64,000 nt of DNA from Bdellovibrio bacteriovorus (GTDB lineage Bacteria > Bdellovibrionota > Bdellovibrionia > Bdellovibrionales > Bdellovibrionaceae): contig NZ_LUKE01000001.1 of NCBI RefSeq assembly GCF_001592735.1, positions 930,001-994,000 of the forward strand. Reading direction: 5' to 3'. A program made the translations under genes and the position numbers. Positions within the stretch are counted from its first letter, which is position 1; each line of letters opens with the position of its first letter. The notes under the pieces were generated by a model. That model had not been told where the DNA came from. It searched no databases and was given only the letters and a program-made list of their open reading frames with translations. Positions 42,137 to 50,327 of the stretch are shown here, piece after piece.

Positions 42137-43171
42137 AAATTTTTCGCCGATACGAACCAAGCCTTCTGCCGAAGGTAAAACACTGATGAAGTAAATTTCG
42201 AAAAGCCAAGGGTGGTCTGTAAAATAAGGACGCATGTAAATGCCCACGCCCAATAAAACCAAATGAGTCAAATAAGTCAGACCAAAAGATTTATTCCAGC
42301 GCATTTCAGAAATCGCCACGGCCCAACATTTTTTGCTAAGCCATAAATTTACACGATCAAGCATCGAAATACGCATCGCGAATATCAACCAGATCATCGT
42401 CGACCAAAAAAGATAAGGTTCTATACGTAAAGTATGACAATAAAAATGAGGCCCAATAGGGACCCAGTTAAATGCTCCAAAGAAGGGAATACTTAACCCT
42501 AAGATCACAACCCACGCAAAAACCTCACCACGAAACATGGTTTTGGTCCACAGCTTAAATTTTTCTGAAACTCGATACCATTTCCCCAGACAGAAAAACA
42601 AAGTCGGCCAAGCAAGCCACGGAAGAAGTGGCCAAGAGCCCACCCCTTGCGGAGGGCAAATTCCCACTAAAGCTTGAGTGATTGCATCCGTGGAATTGGG
42701 AATCAATCGCCATGCAGGAATCCATGTTGCCAAAAAGGCCGCCCCTGCAATCCATCGATGCCACCGCGGCGGCAACAAAACCAGCATTTGGATGAAAGCG
42801 ACACTGACCGCCAAGAAGGAATAAATATCCCATTCCCAATAAAACCCCGTAAATGGAGGGTCTTCTTGAAAAGCGGCCACAACTAAGACTCCAAGAAAAA
42901 TAAAGCCAATCAAGGCGGAATAGTTCTTACGCGAGCCTTTCCCCATTAAAAAGAAACTTAGAGCGATAACGGTGAATCCACTGAAAGTGATATGCTGACT
43001 GAACGCATGAATCACGCGATATACATAAAGCGAAGACATCATAGGATTGAAGTCTTGCCAAAAAACCGCTTCATTTACGTGAAACGTGACAATCGCCACC
43101 ATGCTGACAATCCGAATAAGATCAAAACCGAAGGTGCGTTTAGAACTAAGGATAGAGGACGTCATAGTCAT
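42101..43171 (-). CDS. acyltransferase-3-like membrane protein
   Basis: The protein has 356 residues and about ten hydrophobic segments. It opens RTFGFDLIRIVSMVAIVTFHVNE, the common start of acyltransferase-3 family membrane proteins (D-L-I-R near the first helix and H at about residue 28), which acylate periplasmic or surface glycans. The catalytic His appears in FHVNE. Substrate is unknown. The start (ATG 43171 or the second at 43165) lies within the previous gene, overlapping by 26 bp, so it is the last gene of a four-gene leftward set with 43146, 43874 and 44563. It overlaps the convergent gene at its 3' end. Confidence 0.68.
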   Translation of the reverse strand: MTMTSSILSSKRTFGFDLIRIVSMVAIVTFHVNEAVFWQDFNPMMSSLYVYRVIHAFSQHITFSGFTVIALSFFLMGKGSRKNYSALIGFIFLGVLVVAAFQEDPPFTGFYWEWDIYSFLAVSVAFIQMLVLLPPRWHRWIAGAAFLATWIPAWRLIPNSTDAITQALVGICPPQGVGSWPLLPWLAWPTLFFCLGKWYRVSEKFKLWTKTMFRGEVFAWVVILGLSIPFFGAFNWVPIGPHFYCHTLRIEPYLFWSTMIWLIFAMRISMLDRVNLWLSKKCWAVAISEMRWNKSFGLTYLTHLVLLGVGIYMRPYFTDHPWLFEIYFISVLPSAEGLVRIGEKFLATWHNRVRAK

Positions 43172-43889
43172 CCAGAGATCTATAAGTAAGACGCAAATTA
43201 TTTAAAAGAAACTCACCGTTCAATTTACGCGCGGTCGCAATCGCTGCACCATCAAGCACGCGCAGGTTAAATTTTCCCAGATTCAGCTCATACTGCAAAA
43301 ATCGACCCTCAGCATCCAACCAAGATTTCCAAGAGACCACCAAAGAGGCAAAACTCACCGGTGACTCTTTAGGGACTTCGATCTTTCTTAAGTAAGTGCT
43401 GGGCAGCCATTTTCCGTCGGCGACAATGGTCTGACGAATGGCATTTGATTCTTTATTAAAAAGATACACTTCATTTTTCTGCAGTGAAATTCCATACCCA
43501 ATCCAATCTCTTTGCAGCGATGATGGAATCCGGAAAAATTTCTGAATACCTTGCAAGGATATCTTTGGATTTTCAGGAAATATAAAGATGTAAGAATCTG
43601 TTTGCACACCTTTAGTAAAGCGCATTCCAAACTGCAAGCGGGGCCAAGAAAAATCAGCTAACGGGGTAAAGTTCCAATCCGTCATCTGCGCACTTTCTTG
43701 CAGAATATGATCTTGCCACTTTTTTTGTTCAGCAGAACTAGTGACGCTAAAATTTTCTATCACCCATTTTGAAAATCGTGGGGCCACGGCTTGAACATAC
43801 GCTGGCTCTGACGTGCCCAAAAAAGTATCCATTTGGGTAGCCTGGCTGAGCGCGGGAAAAAGAAATATGAATGCTAAGAAATAAACCAT
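43146..43889 (-). CDS. secreted hypothetical protein of the prepilin cluster
   Basis: The protein has 247 residues with a signal peptide (1-17, ending LSQA). The mature region has beta-rich features (FTPLADFSWPRLQFGMRFTKG; RRKLNGEF-like terminal strands) and no cysteines, hence a periplasmic or outer-membrane-associated soluble protein. No family is recognised. It overlaps the stand-alone membrane-domain gene upstream by 16 bp and the acyltransferase gene downstream by 26 bp, implying translational coupling and a shared process. Confidence 0.6.
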   Translation of the reverse strand: MVYFLAFIFLFPALSQATQMDTFLGTSEPAYVQAVAPRFSKWVIENFSVTSSAEQKKWQDHILQESAQMTDWNFTPLADFSWPRLQFGMRFTKGVQTDSYIFIFPENPKISLQGIQKFFRIPSSLQRDWIGYGISLQKNEVYLFNKESNAIRQTIVADGKWLPSTYLRKIEVPKESPVSFASLVVSWKSWLDAEGRFLQYELNLGKFNLRVLDGAAIATARKLNGEFLLNNLRLTYRSLDDYDVLYP

Positions 43890-44566
43890 TCACGAATCCA
43901 ATCCAGCCAATAGTTTTGCGCCATCAGTAATACCAATGCTAAAGAAGACAGTGCCCCGAATATATAGCCGTCTTTTTTAAGATAAATTCGTCCCCGATAT
44001 AGGCAAAAGAACACTATACCCGCCGCGAATAAATTTAATATCCCGACCCAAACGCTCCCTAAAAAAGGGCCACCTAACGGGTAGATTAAAAAAGGAACCA
44101 TCAAACTTCCAGCAAACATTCCCATGTAATCAGAAGAAAGTGTTTCCAATTCTCGGCGTCGATCTTTGCAAAGAGATAAAAGTAACGGCAACTCATAACC
44201 GGAAAAAAAACCCACTCCAACAACAGGAAGATAAAAAACCACTTCCCATAAAAGCCCTAAGCTGCTGCCAATGCGGAAAGGGTCTAAGAAAACAATCAGA
44301 ATCGGTCCAAGTAGACCCAAGGCTGCCAAAATGAGTTCTACATGAAAAAGAATCCGGACTTTTTCTGCCTGGCTGTATTCTTTGCGAGCATACACCAGAG
44401 AACCCACACCCAGACTTAATGAAAATAAACCGATGACTGTGCAATAGCGTAAAAGACTTCCACCCAAAGTTGCCGCTAATACTTGCGCTAAAACCAATTC
44501 ATAAACAAGGCTGCAAAGAGCGGCCAAGAAAGTGAGAAATATAAGGGCTACGTGAGGTAAGATCAC
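43874..44566 (-). CDS. stand-alone membrane domain like that of spermidine-synthase-like proteins
   Basis: The protein has 230 residues and about seven membrane helices. It begins LTFLAALCSLVYELVLAQVL, closely resembling the first helix of the protein at 40532 (CSLAYELFLAKIL), and keeps GLFSLSLGVGSLVYARKE, FFSGYELPLLLSL, and GPFLG. The methyltransferase-like domain is entirely absent and the frame closes cleanly, so this is not a truncation at the end of the window. It may be the membrane half of a split system, possibly pairing with the fused protein. It overlaps its neighbours by 4 bp and 16 bp. Confidence 0.75.
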   Translation of the reverse strand: MILPHVALIFLTFLAALCSLVYELVLAQVLAATLGGSLLRYCTVIGLFSLSLGVGSLVYARKEYSQAEKVRILFHVELILAALGLLGPILIVFLDPFRIGSSLGLLWEVVFYLPVVGVGFFSGYELPLLLSLCKDRRRELETLSSDYMGMFAGSLMVPFLIYPLGGPFLGSVWVGILNLFAAGIVFFCLYRGRIYLKKDGYIFGALSSLALVLLMAQNYWLDWIREWFIS

Positions 44567-45303
44567 TGCGCTCCGGTTTGTGCCTTCATGCTGTTATAAA
44601 TTTTTTCAAAATCATCAGCTCGTGCCTCCAAGGTGGAGGCGTCACCTGAGACCACAAACATATATGTCCCTAAACCATCTGCACGGGAAAACACCGCCAC
44701 ATGTATCTCTTGATTATTCGGCCCCACCCCGCTGTATAACTGTGCTGATTTCATCCCGCTTCCCGAGGCCGGGGTTTTATTTTTTGGAGGAGCAAATTGA
44801 ATTCCGCGTTTATCTAAATTTGGAATTCCGGTGTCGGCTGATTTTAAAAAGGCCTCAACATCCTTTTGATCCGCCTCTCCTTTTTTGGCTACGACGGCCA
44901 TCTCCATGCCATTGGCACGAGAGTAAATCGCCGACATGTCGGGGAAAGAAAGATCGACTTTCTGAAAGGGAATATTTTCTGGCATATCCATTTGCAAGAA
45001 GGCCTCTTGTAAAAACTGAGTTTTTGATTGCCCAGAAACTTGCTGCTCAAGGCTCAATGATGGCGCCACGGAGGCACTGTTTGCCGAGGGAGAACTGCTC
45101 GGCGAAGGACTCATCTCCGGTTGAGATGGGTCTAGTTTTCTAGAGGCTGCCGAGGCACTAGAGTCATTTTTAAGATCAACAGATTGATCTCTTATTGCTG
45201 AAGCAGGCGGGGTAATGGCATAATTTTGCTTAGACTTGTACATTTTGAATAGGACTCCAAGTCCCAAAACGAGGCAGATCATTAAAATGAAGTTTTTATT
45301 CAT
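44563..45303 (-). CDS. single-pass membrane protein with periplasmic domain, paralogue of 47009-47725
   Basis: From the ATG at 45303 the protein has 246 residues: a short cytoplasmic tail, a membrane helix (about 4-20, FILMICLVLGLGVLF), a low-complexity Ser/Pro linker (residues ~30-80) and a C-terminal domain (~95-246). That domain is plainly homologous to the protein at 47009: for example FLKSADTGIPNLDKRGI versus FLRSTDSGIPNVDGKRI, and RADGLGTYMFVVSGD versus RADGKGSYLFIFTGA. No known family is recognised. It is the first gene of a leftward operon with 43874, 43146 and 42101. Its start overlaps the divergent prepilin gene. Confidence 0.65.
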   Translation of the reverse strand: MNKNFILMICLVLGLGVLFKMYKSKQNYAITPPASAIRDQSVDLKNDSSASAASRKLDPSQPEMSPSPSSSPSANSASVAPSLSLEQQVSGQSKTQFLQEAFLQMDMPENIPFQKVDLSFPDMSAIYSRANGMEMAVVAKKGEADQKDVEAFLKSADTGIPNLDKRGIQFAPPKNKTPASGSGMKSAQLYSGVGPNNQEIHVAVFSRADGLGTYMFVVSGDASTLEARADDFEKIYNSMKAQTGAQ

Positions 45304-46213
45304 GAATGTCATACAAAAATCATATCGCCGACATATTGCGAACGCAAGGGGCATCACCATGATGGAACTTATCGTTGCCGCCGGCCTTATGACTCTAGTA
45401 TCTGCGGGAGTAGCCACCGGAATTTACCGGGTCATGACAAGCCAGAATGAGCTGAATAAAAAGTTTGATGGCAGTGAGTTTGTGGCGAGCCTGGGTCGTT
45501 CAATGACGGACCGAGCAACGTGCCGATCTTTTCTTTCAGGACAAATACTTCCCACAACCACGGAATTTCGGCCATTAACAATGGCAGGTTACAAAGGATT
45601 CGGTGATTCCGCGCAACCCCTAGCGTCGGGTTATATCATTGCGGGCACAGCGACAAGCCCGCAAGTCGTGGTCACTGACCTCAGCTGGCGTCTTAAGGAG
45701 ATTGTCCCCGCTTCAAGTTATTTTCGTATGACTCACAACGGGGTGACCGCAGAGTACTTAAAGGCACCGATGCAATTGCGCGTGAATCTTTCGGTTTATC
45801 AGAACGGCATAGCGACGGCCCTGCCTTCTCGTTATTTAGATTACTCGGTGGTGGCTCTCACGGGAACGAGAGCGGTGACCGATTGCGATGGCGCTCCGAG
45901 CGTGGCCGATACCTGCGCTATGTTGGGTTCAACACTAAATCCCGATGGCACCTGCCAAATCAATGTGGAAGGCTGCGTGATTCGCGGCTCATACGTAAAC
46001 TCGCGTTGCTCACCAACTGGATATACTTGCCGGGCCACAACAAGCTCTCCGTCTCGACCACACCCTGAAACAGGAACCTTCAGTTGTCCTGCGGGATCTC
46101 AAGCCTTTACATCTTTTAACTACACTTGGGTCTCTGAAGAAAGAACCGGAAAAAAATCCGACATCAACGTTACCAATACGATCCAAGCTTACATGTGCAT
46201 GAGTTGCCGGTGA
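45302..46213 (+). CDS. type IV prepilin-like protein with Cys-rich tail
   Basis: The protein has about 303 residues from the ATG at 45302; an ATG at 45287 is an alternative. The mature start after the leader Gly is ITMMELIVAAGLM, with Glu at +5 and a hydrophobic stalk, so it is a prepilin peptidase substrate. The C-terminal ~100 residues are cysteine-rich and resemble the tail of the prepilin at 39574: TCAMLGSTLNPDGTC versus SCEIMGGTYANGRC, then CVIRGSYVNSRC versus CTVHGTFITTTC, ending CMSC versus CMKC. The two are paralogues. The next gene's GTG overlaps its TGA (46210-46213). The start codon shares CATG with the divergent gene's start. Confidence 0.85.
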   Translation: MNVIQKSYRRHIANARGITMMELIVAAGLMTLVSAGVATGIYRVMTSQNELNKKFDGSEFVASLGRSMTDRATCRSFLSGQILPTTTEFRPLTMAGYKGFGDSAQPLASGYIIAGTATSPQVVVTDLSWRLKEIVPASSYFRMTHNGVTAEYLKAPMQLRVNLSVYQNGIATALPSRYLDYSVVALTGTRAVTDCDGAPSVADTCAMLGSTLNPDGTCQINVEGCVIRGSYVNSRCSPTGYTCRATTSSPSRPHPETGTFSCPAGSQAFTSFNYTWVSEERTGKKSDINVTNTIQAYMCMSCR

Positions 46214-47007
46214 AGACACTAACTCGATCTGAAAAAGGCTCAGTGTTGCTTTTAGTTTTAGCCTTCGCGGTCGTGGTTGGGGTAATCGCCTTTGGTGTTC
46301 AACAAAGAATTCAAGGGGCGCTGAGTACTCAGAAAAACCGCGTTCTAAGAAATCAGTACATCGATCTTACAGAATCCATCCGTCGTCAGCTAGAAGATCC
46401 TCAGTTATGCCCCACACTGATCGGGGGACAACCTGTGAATACCGGTCGATTAGCCGGGATCAATACTTCTTTTGGCTCTATTAACACTCAGCCTATCGCC
46501 TCGGGTTGGTTGTCGAATCCCGGCGGGGTCCGTGTTAACTCTATTCAAATCCGTGATCTGGCTTTTGTGAAAAACATCTATATGGCTAATGATGGCGCCA
46601 CTTACCAAGTCTTCCGCGGAAATATTTTTCTGGATGCCTCCAACGTCTTGATTAACGTCACAGGTTCCGGCGGACGTTCCGATCTTATGATTGAAATGCT
46701 ATTCATGGTGCAAAGTAACCAGATACGTGGATGTTTCGGCGTCACCTCGCAAGGCGGGCAATGCATCGCCATGGGTGGTGGTTACGACTGGCGACCCGGG
46801 ACCTCGGGATATACTTATCCGCAACATCGCTGCCATCCTCAGGCTGTGTGTCGATATACGTCTAATGGTACATTTTCCGCAGCAAATGAAGCGGCCGCAA
46901 ACAATATTTGCCGCCAACCATTTCGCGCCACATCGGTAGGAATGTTTATGGATACCGGACAAGGACGATACTTTTGTCAGTGGTGCAACTCGCACTATCA
47001 CGATTAG
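46210..47007 (+). CDS. prepilin-like protein lacking the +5 glutamate (PilX/GspK-like)
   Basis: The GTG at 46210 overlaps the preceding stop (GTGA). The protein has 265 residues; the leader MKTLTRSEKG is followed by SVLLLVLAFAVVVGVI, a pilin-like helix without Glu at +5, as in GspK/PilX tip pseudopilins. The C-terminal region is also Cys-rich (QIRGCFG, GQCIAM, HRCHPQAVC, NNIC, YFCQWC) and ends, as in the other two, in a CxxC pair. It is co-translated with the prepilin at 45302. An ATG at 46195 in frame would extend the leader by five residues. Confidence 0.7.
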   Translation: MKTLTRSEKGSVLLLVLAFAVVVGVIAFGVQQRIQGALSTQKNRVLRNQYIDLTESIRRQLEDPQLCPTLIGGQPVNTGRLAGINTSFGSINTQPIASGWLSNPGGVRVNSIQIRDLAFVKNIYMANDGATYQVFRGNIFLDASNVLINVTGSGGRSDLMIEMLFMVQSNQIRGCFGVTSQGGQCIAMGGGYDWRPGTSGYTYPQHRCHPQAVCRYTSNGTFSAANEAAANNICRQPFRATSVGMFMDTGQGRYFCQWCNSHYHD

Positions 47008-47008
47008 T

Positions 47009-47725
47009 TTATTCAGGTTGAGCTTTGAGATTATTATAGAGCTCTTCAAAGAAATCTTCAGAGTTATCTAGTTTGTCTTCTGCACCCGTGAATATAAATA
47101 AATAACTGCCCTTGCCATCGGCGCGCTCTATAAGACCTACCCGCACTCCTTTATTATCCGCCGTTCTTCCAGCCCAGTATTTTCCGGTTCTAAATCCACT
47201 GCCCGATGGGGGCGGCACGACAATGGCATCACCCTGCAAAGAAATCCTTTTTCCATCGACATTCGGAATTCCCGAATCAGTGGAACGTAAAAAATCGGCA
47301 ACTTCTTTATCGCTGGGTAAAATTCTTCCGGCCAATACAGCCGTCTCCATAGTTTCAGTGCGTGCGTATATCCCGGTGATTTGATCAAAATCTAAGTTCA
47401 ACTGCTGAAAGCGAAAATTTTCGGGAAACTTCATTTGCACGCGGGCCAACTGCATGAATTCTGCCGTGGCCTTTTCAGAAACAATTCGCGAGTTCGAATA
47501 TTTTTCGATCATCCCCGGGCCCGGGCCAATAGACAATGAGTCTCCTTGCCCCGCCGGTCTAGAAGCTCCACTCGTCCCCGCACCTGAAACAAATCCTTCA
47601 TTCACGGATGAGGTTGCCATCGGCGAAGACTTTCCTGCAACTTCCAGTTTTTGCGAAATTTTCGCCACCACTAGAAATAAAATAATCAGTCCGCCAATGG
47701 CAAAAATGAGGAGATTGCGATTCAT
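47009..47725 (-). CDS. single-pass membrane protein, paralogue of 44563-45303
   Basis: The protein has 238 residues: an N-terminal membrane helix (about 3-22, LLIFAIGGLIILFLVVA), a Gly/Ser-rich linker (residues 30-75) and a C-terminal domain (~95-238) homologous to that of the protein at 44563 (QMKFPENFRFQQLNLDFD versus MPENIPFQKVDLSFPD; ERADGKGSYLFIF versus SRADGLGTYMFVV). Each of the two paralogues neighbours a prepilin gene, suggesting a duplicated partner module. It ends 1 bp from the convergent prepilin gene. No known domain is recognised. Confidence 0.65.
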   Translation of the reverse strand: MNRNLLIFAIGGLIILFLVVAKISQKLEVAGKSSPMATSSVNEGFVSGAGTSGASRPAGQGDSLSIGPGPGMIEKYSNSRIVSEKATAEFMQLARVQMKFPENFRFQQLNLDFDQITGIYARTETMETAVLAGRILPSDKEVADFLRSTDSGIPNVDGKRISLQGDAIVVPPPSGSGFRTGKYWAGRTADNKGVRVGLIERADGKGSYLFIFTGAEDKLDNSEDFFEELYNNLKAQPE

Positions 47726-47783
47726 GCCGAAATTGTACCCTCAATAGGTTTAAAAATCGAGCCATCGTAGTGTGACTTCATAA

Positions 47784-48746
47784 TTATTTACAGTATTTAT
47801 ATTTCGCCATGATAGCACGCGTTTTTTGCGCGCCTCGGATATCGCCGCCACGACGTTTGTTCCAGTCATCACTGCGCAGCGGGCCCCAATAAGTGCCTTC
47901 TCTGCCTTTAGAAGTTGGAGTCATCAAGTTGTCGCGTTTACGAAGCTCATTCGCCAACATATCAATCGCACACTCGGTATTTTCATAAGGATTTCCCAGG
48001 TTACGCGCTTTGGGGCACACCGGCTTCCAAACTTGGAAAAGACCTCTCGCTACACCATCCGGAGCATTGGGATTATTCGCCGCGGGATTACAGCTTGATT
48101 CCGAACTCGCCATCGACATCAAAATCCAGACCCAGTAAAGATCGCGTTGCGCCTTATTCATGCTTGGATATTTTGGACACCACTTTGTGATATCATCTGG
48201 AACATTTGAGCCAAACGCATCTGGGTGAGAACGTATCTGTCCCAAAGCCGCGTTTCCCCATGGCCCTAGCTTTCCATCACGATTAATAAATTTATCACAA
48301 CCTGCGCTGAAAGTGAGGGTCCCTTCGGCTCCGATATCACGCGAAGTTTTTTCGTCGATCTCCGGATCGTAAGTGTAACCTTTGGATTCGTAATCAGCCC
48401 ATGCAACTTGTCGTAAGTTGTAAGCCGTATCTTCCAGATTTTTTGTCGTCCCACCGCCAGCGGTCTCACTGCTTGCACTGGAAAACATGGCCGTACAAAG
48501 TCCCGTCAGTGGCGCAATCATTCCGTTGATTTGCTGCTGCTTCAAAGCATCTTGTTGAGCTTTAATTTGTGCGTCTTGAAATGCCTGCATTTGCATTGCT
48601 TGCTGCTGCATAAGATAGTTTTGCTGTGCGTTAATCAAATTGAACGTAGTCGCTTGGTCCAAGGCCTGAGCCCAAGATGCGGAGCTCTGCGTAAGAATCG
48701 CGAAGGAAAAAAACAATAGGCATGTCAGAGAAGATCTTGTCCGCAT
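47784..48746 (-). CDS. secreted SLT-type lytic transglycosylase-like protein
   Basis: The protein has 320 residues with a signal peptide (about 1-26, ending SWAQA). Residues ~28-75 are Gln-rich and probably helical (NAQQNYLMQQQAMQMQ). The C-terminal part contains MASSESSCNPAANNPNAP and ARGLFQVW, matching the ESS...GLFQ signature of SLT lysozyme-like enzymes; the catalytic Glu would be in ASSESSC. These enzymes cleave peptidoglycan glycan strands with formation of 1,6-anhydromuramyl ends. Its position beside the prepilin genes suggests wall passage of a pilus-like structure or prey-wall attack; both are inference. Confidence 0.75.
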   Translation of the reverse strand: MRTRSSLTCLLFFSFAILTQSSASWAQALDQATTFNLINAQQNYLMQQQAMQMQAFQDAQIKAQQDALKQQQINGMIAPLTGLCTAMFSSASSETAGGGTTKNLEDTAYNLRQVAWADYESKGYTYDPEIDEKTSRDIGAEGTLTFSAGCDKFINRDGKLGPWGNAALGQIRSHPDAFGSNVPDDITKWCPKYPSMNKAQRDLYWVWILMSMASSESSCNPAANNPNAPDGVARGLFQVWKPVCPKARNLGNPYENTECAIDMLANELRKRDNLMTPTSKGREGTYWGPLRSDDWNKRRGGDIRGAQKTRAIMAKYKYCK

Positions 48747-48993
48747 ACAAGGCTTATCGGGTTTTCAAGCACTTCCATAAGCACTTGCAGAGGAGAATTT
48801 GCCGAAATTCCCATTCTGAGACACCGAATTCAGCCTCGCCGCATTGCGTAGAAATGTCGGGATTCTGTTTGTTCAGATTTTTTAAGTTGGAACTGGACGC
48901 AGATCGAGGTCTAAGAGTTCTAAACCAACGTATATACCGCGAATCGGCGCGGCGTTTCTACCAGACACCTTAATGTCTGACTATGGGGGAATC

Positions 48994-49848
48994 ATGAAAC
49001 TTTTTGCTATGCTAGCGCTGGTGCTGGCGGCTCAGATTTGTTCCGCAGCAGGAACTTCTCAAAAATTCGCTTACTATGGTGAAGAATTCTACAACAACAT
49101 CGCAACGGGAATGAAGGGTGATGAGCTTCGTGAAAATATCAATCACGTGCTTGAATCTTTCCATCGTTCCGTGCCAAACAAGTTTGATGAAATCAGCAAC
49201 GAATGCTCAGGCAGCGGTTGCTACACTCAGACTTCTTTAGGTTACGACGGCGCTCGCGTTTTCTTGATGGGTAAATACTATCTAGTAGACCACGGAAATG
49301 GCGAATACGGAGTTCGCGACGTTTACTGTAATAACGAAAAAACATCTCGTGACTTCCGTGGTAAAGAACGCCCAGGTCCAAATCGCGTACCAAACGCAAA
49401 TGTCATCAATACGGAACACACATGGCCTCAAAGCCGTTTCGGTGGCCATGGTCGTGGATACCAAAAGGCAGATCTTCACCATCTTTTCCCGACGGATTCT
49501 CAAGCGAATTCAACTCGTGGAAATTTCAACTTCGGCGAAGTGGCTCAAGATACAAAACAAGTTAACTGCGTCGCCTCTCGCTTTGGCCGTGCGACCGATG
49601 GCACTCAGAATATTTTTGAACCACCAGATAACCACAAAGGAAACGTGGCGCGCGCCCTGTTTTACTTTGCCGTTCGCTACCAAATGCACATCAACCCTTC
49701 AGAAGAAGCTTACTTAAGAAAATGGTCTAAGGAAGACCCGGTTGATGAGGATGAAATGGCTCGCAACCAAGCGATCTTCGAAGTTCAAGGAAACAGAAAT
49801 CCTTTTATCGATGTTCCAGGTTTAGAAGATTTGATTCACGATTTCTAA
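48994..49848 (+). CDS. secreted endonuclease I family DNase
   Basis: From the ATG at 48994 the protein has 284 residues with a signal peptide (1-18, ending ICSA). Family motifs: VINTEHTWPQSRFGG (catalytic His in EHTWPQS), KADLHHLFPTDSQANSTRGN and FNFGEV. Disulphide cysteines may include NECSGSGC. It hydrolyses double-stranded DNA in the periplasm or outside. In predatory bacteria such nucleases may help digest prey DNA; that is inference. Upstream are 247 bp with a CAGACA-TGTCTG hairpin (48962-48979) just before the ribosome-binding region. A strong terminator follows at 49859. Confidence 0.92.
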   Translation: MKLFAMLALVLAAQICSAAGTSQKFAYYGEEFYNNIATGMKGDELRENINHVLESFHRSVPNKFDEISNECSGSGCYTQTSLGYDGARVFLMGKYYLVDHGNGEYGVRDVYCNNEKTSRDFRGKERPGPNRVPNANVINTEHTWPQSRFGGHGRGYQKADLHHLFPTDSQANSTRGNFNFGEVAQDTKQVNCVASRFGRATDGTQNIFEPPDNHKGNVARALFYFAVRYQMHINPSEEAYLRKWSKEDPVDEDEMARNQAIFEVQGNRNPFIDVPGLEDLIHDF

Positions 49849-49858
49849 TTCGTAGGGT

Positions 49859-49893
49859 AAAAAGGTCGCGGTACAAAATGCCCGACCTTTTTT
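49859..49893 (+). terminator. rho-independent terminator of the endonuclease I gene
   Basis: AAAAGGTCG-CGG and CC-CGACCTTTT form a stem with a TACAAAATG loop, followed by a T-run (TTTTTTATTT). It sits 11 bases after the endonuclease stop, just before the convergent AHSA1 gene's stop, so it can act in both directions. Confidence 0.85.
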
Positions 49894-49895
49894 AT

Positions 49896-50327
49896 TTAGA
49901 AATCTAGATACTCTTTAAGTTCTTTTAAATGATAGGTCCAACCCGTCTTAAAATCCTTCAGGGTTTTAGAACGAATCGCCGCCGGCAAGCTTTCCCAGCC
50001 CGTGTGTCGCACGGTCAGGGCACTTTTTCCAGGTCCCGCTTCCGAAATTTCATAAGTGCATTCGGTAACCGCGTTTTTAGGCCACGATTTTTCAACCCAA
50101 GTAAAACGGATCAACTTAGATTTTTTAACTTCTAGGACCTTGCCAGAGGCCATTTGCGCTTGGCCGTCGTCATCTTCCCATTTCTCACGAAACTGTCCGC
50201 CGACCTTGGCCTCAAGCTTAATTCCTTCGCCCCACCAGTTTTCAAGTTCATCGCTATCCGTAAGGGCATGCCAAACTTCGCCCGTCCCGGCTCTGACTGT
50301 GATACTAAGTTCGATCTGGTCTTTCAA
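49896..50327 (-). CDS. AHSA1/SRPBCC domain protein
   Basis: The protein has 143 residues, a single START-like domain: IELSITVRAGTGEVWHALTD (first strand and helix), ELENWWGEGIKLEAKVGGQF and a C-terminal RSKTLKDFKTGWTYHLKELK helix, all typical of the AHSA1 group. These are small cytoplasmic proteins that bind hydrophobic ligands; function is unknown. The start overlaps the stop of the upstream secreted gene by 4 bp. Confidence 0.88.
   Translation of the reverse strand: MKDQIELSITVRAGTGEVWHALTDSDELENWWGEGIKLEAKVGGQFREKWEDDDGQAQMASGKVLEVKKSKLIRFTWVEKSWPKNAVTECTYEISEAGPGKSALTVRHTGWESLPAAIRSKTLKDFKTGWTYHLKELKEYLDF

Noticed and set aside
45236-45286. Upstream extension of the prepilin at 45302
   Set aside because: It would need an unsupported start and places a long basic segment before the prepilin leader; the ATG at 45287 or 45302 fits better.
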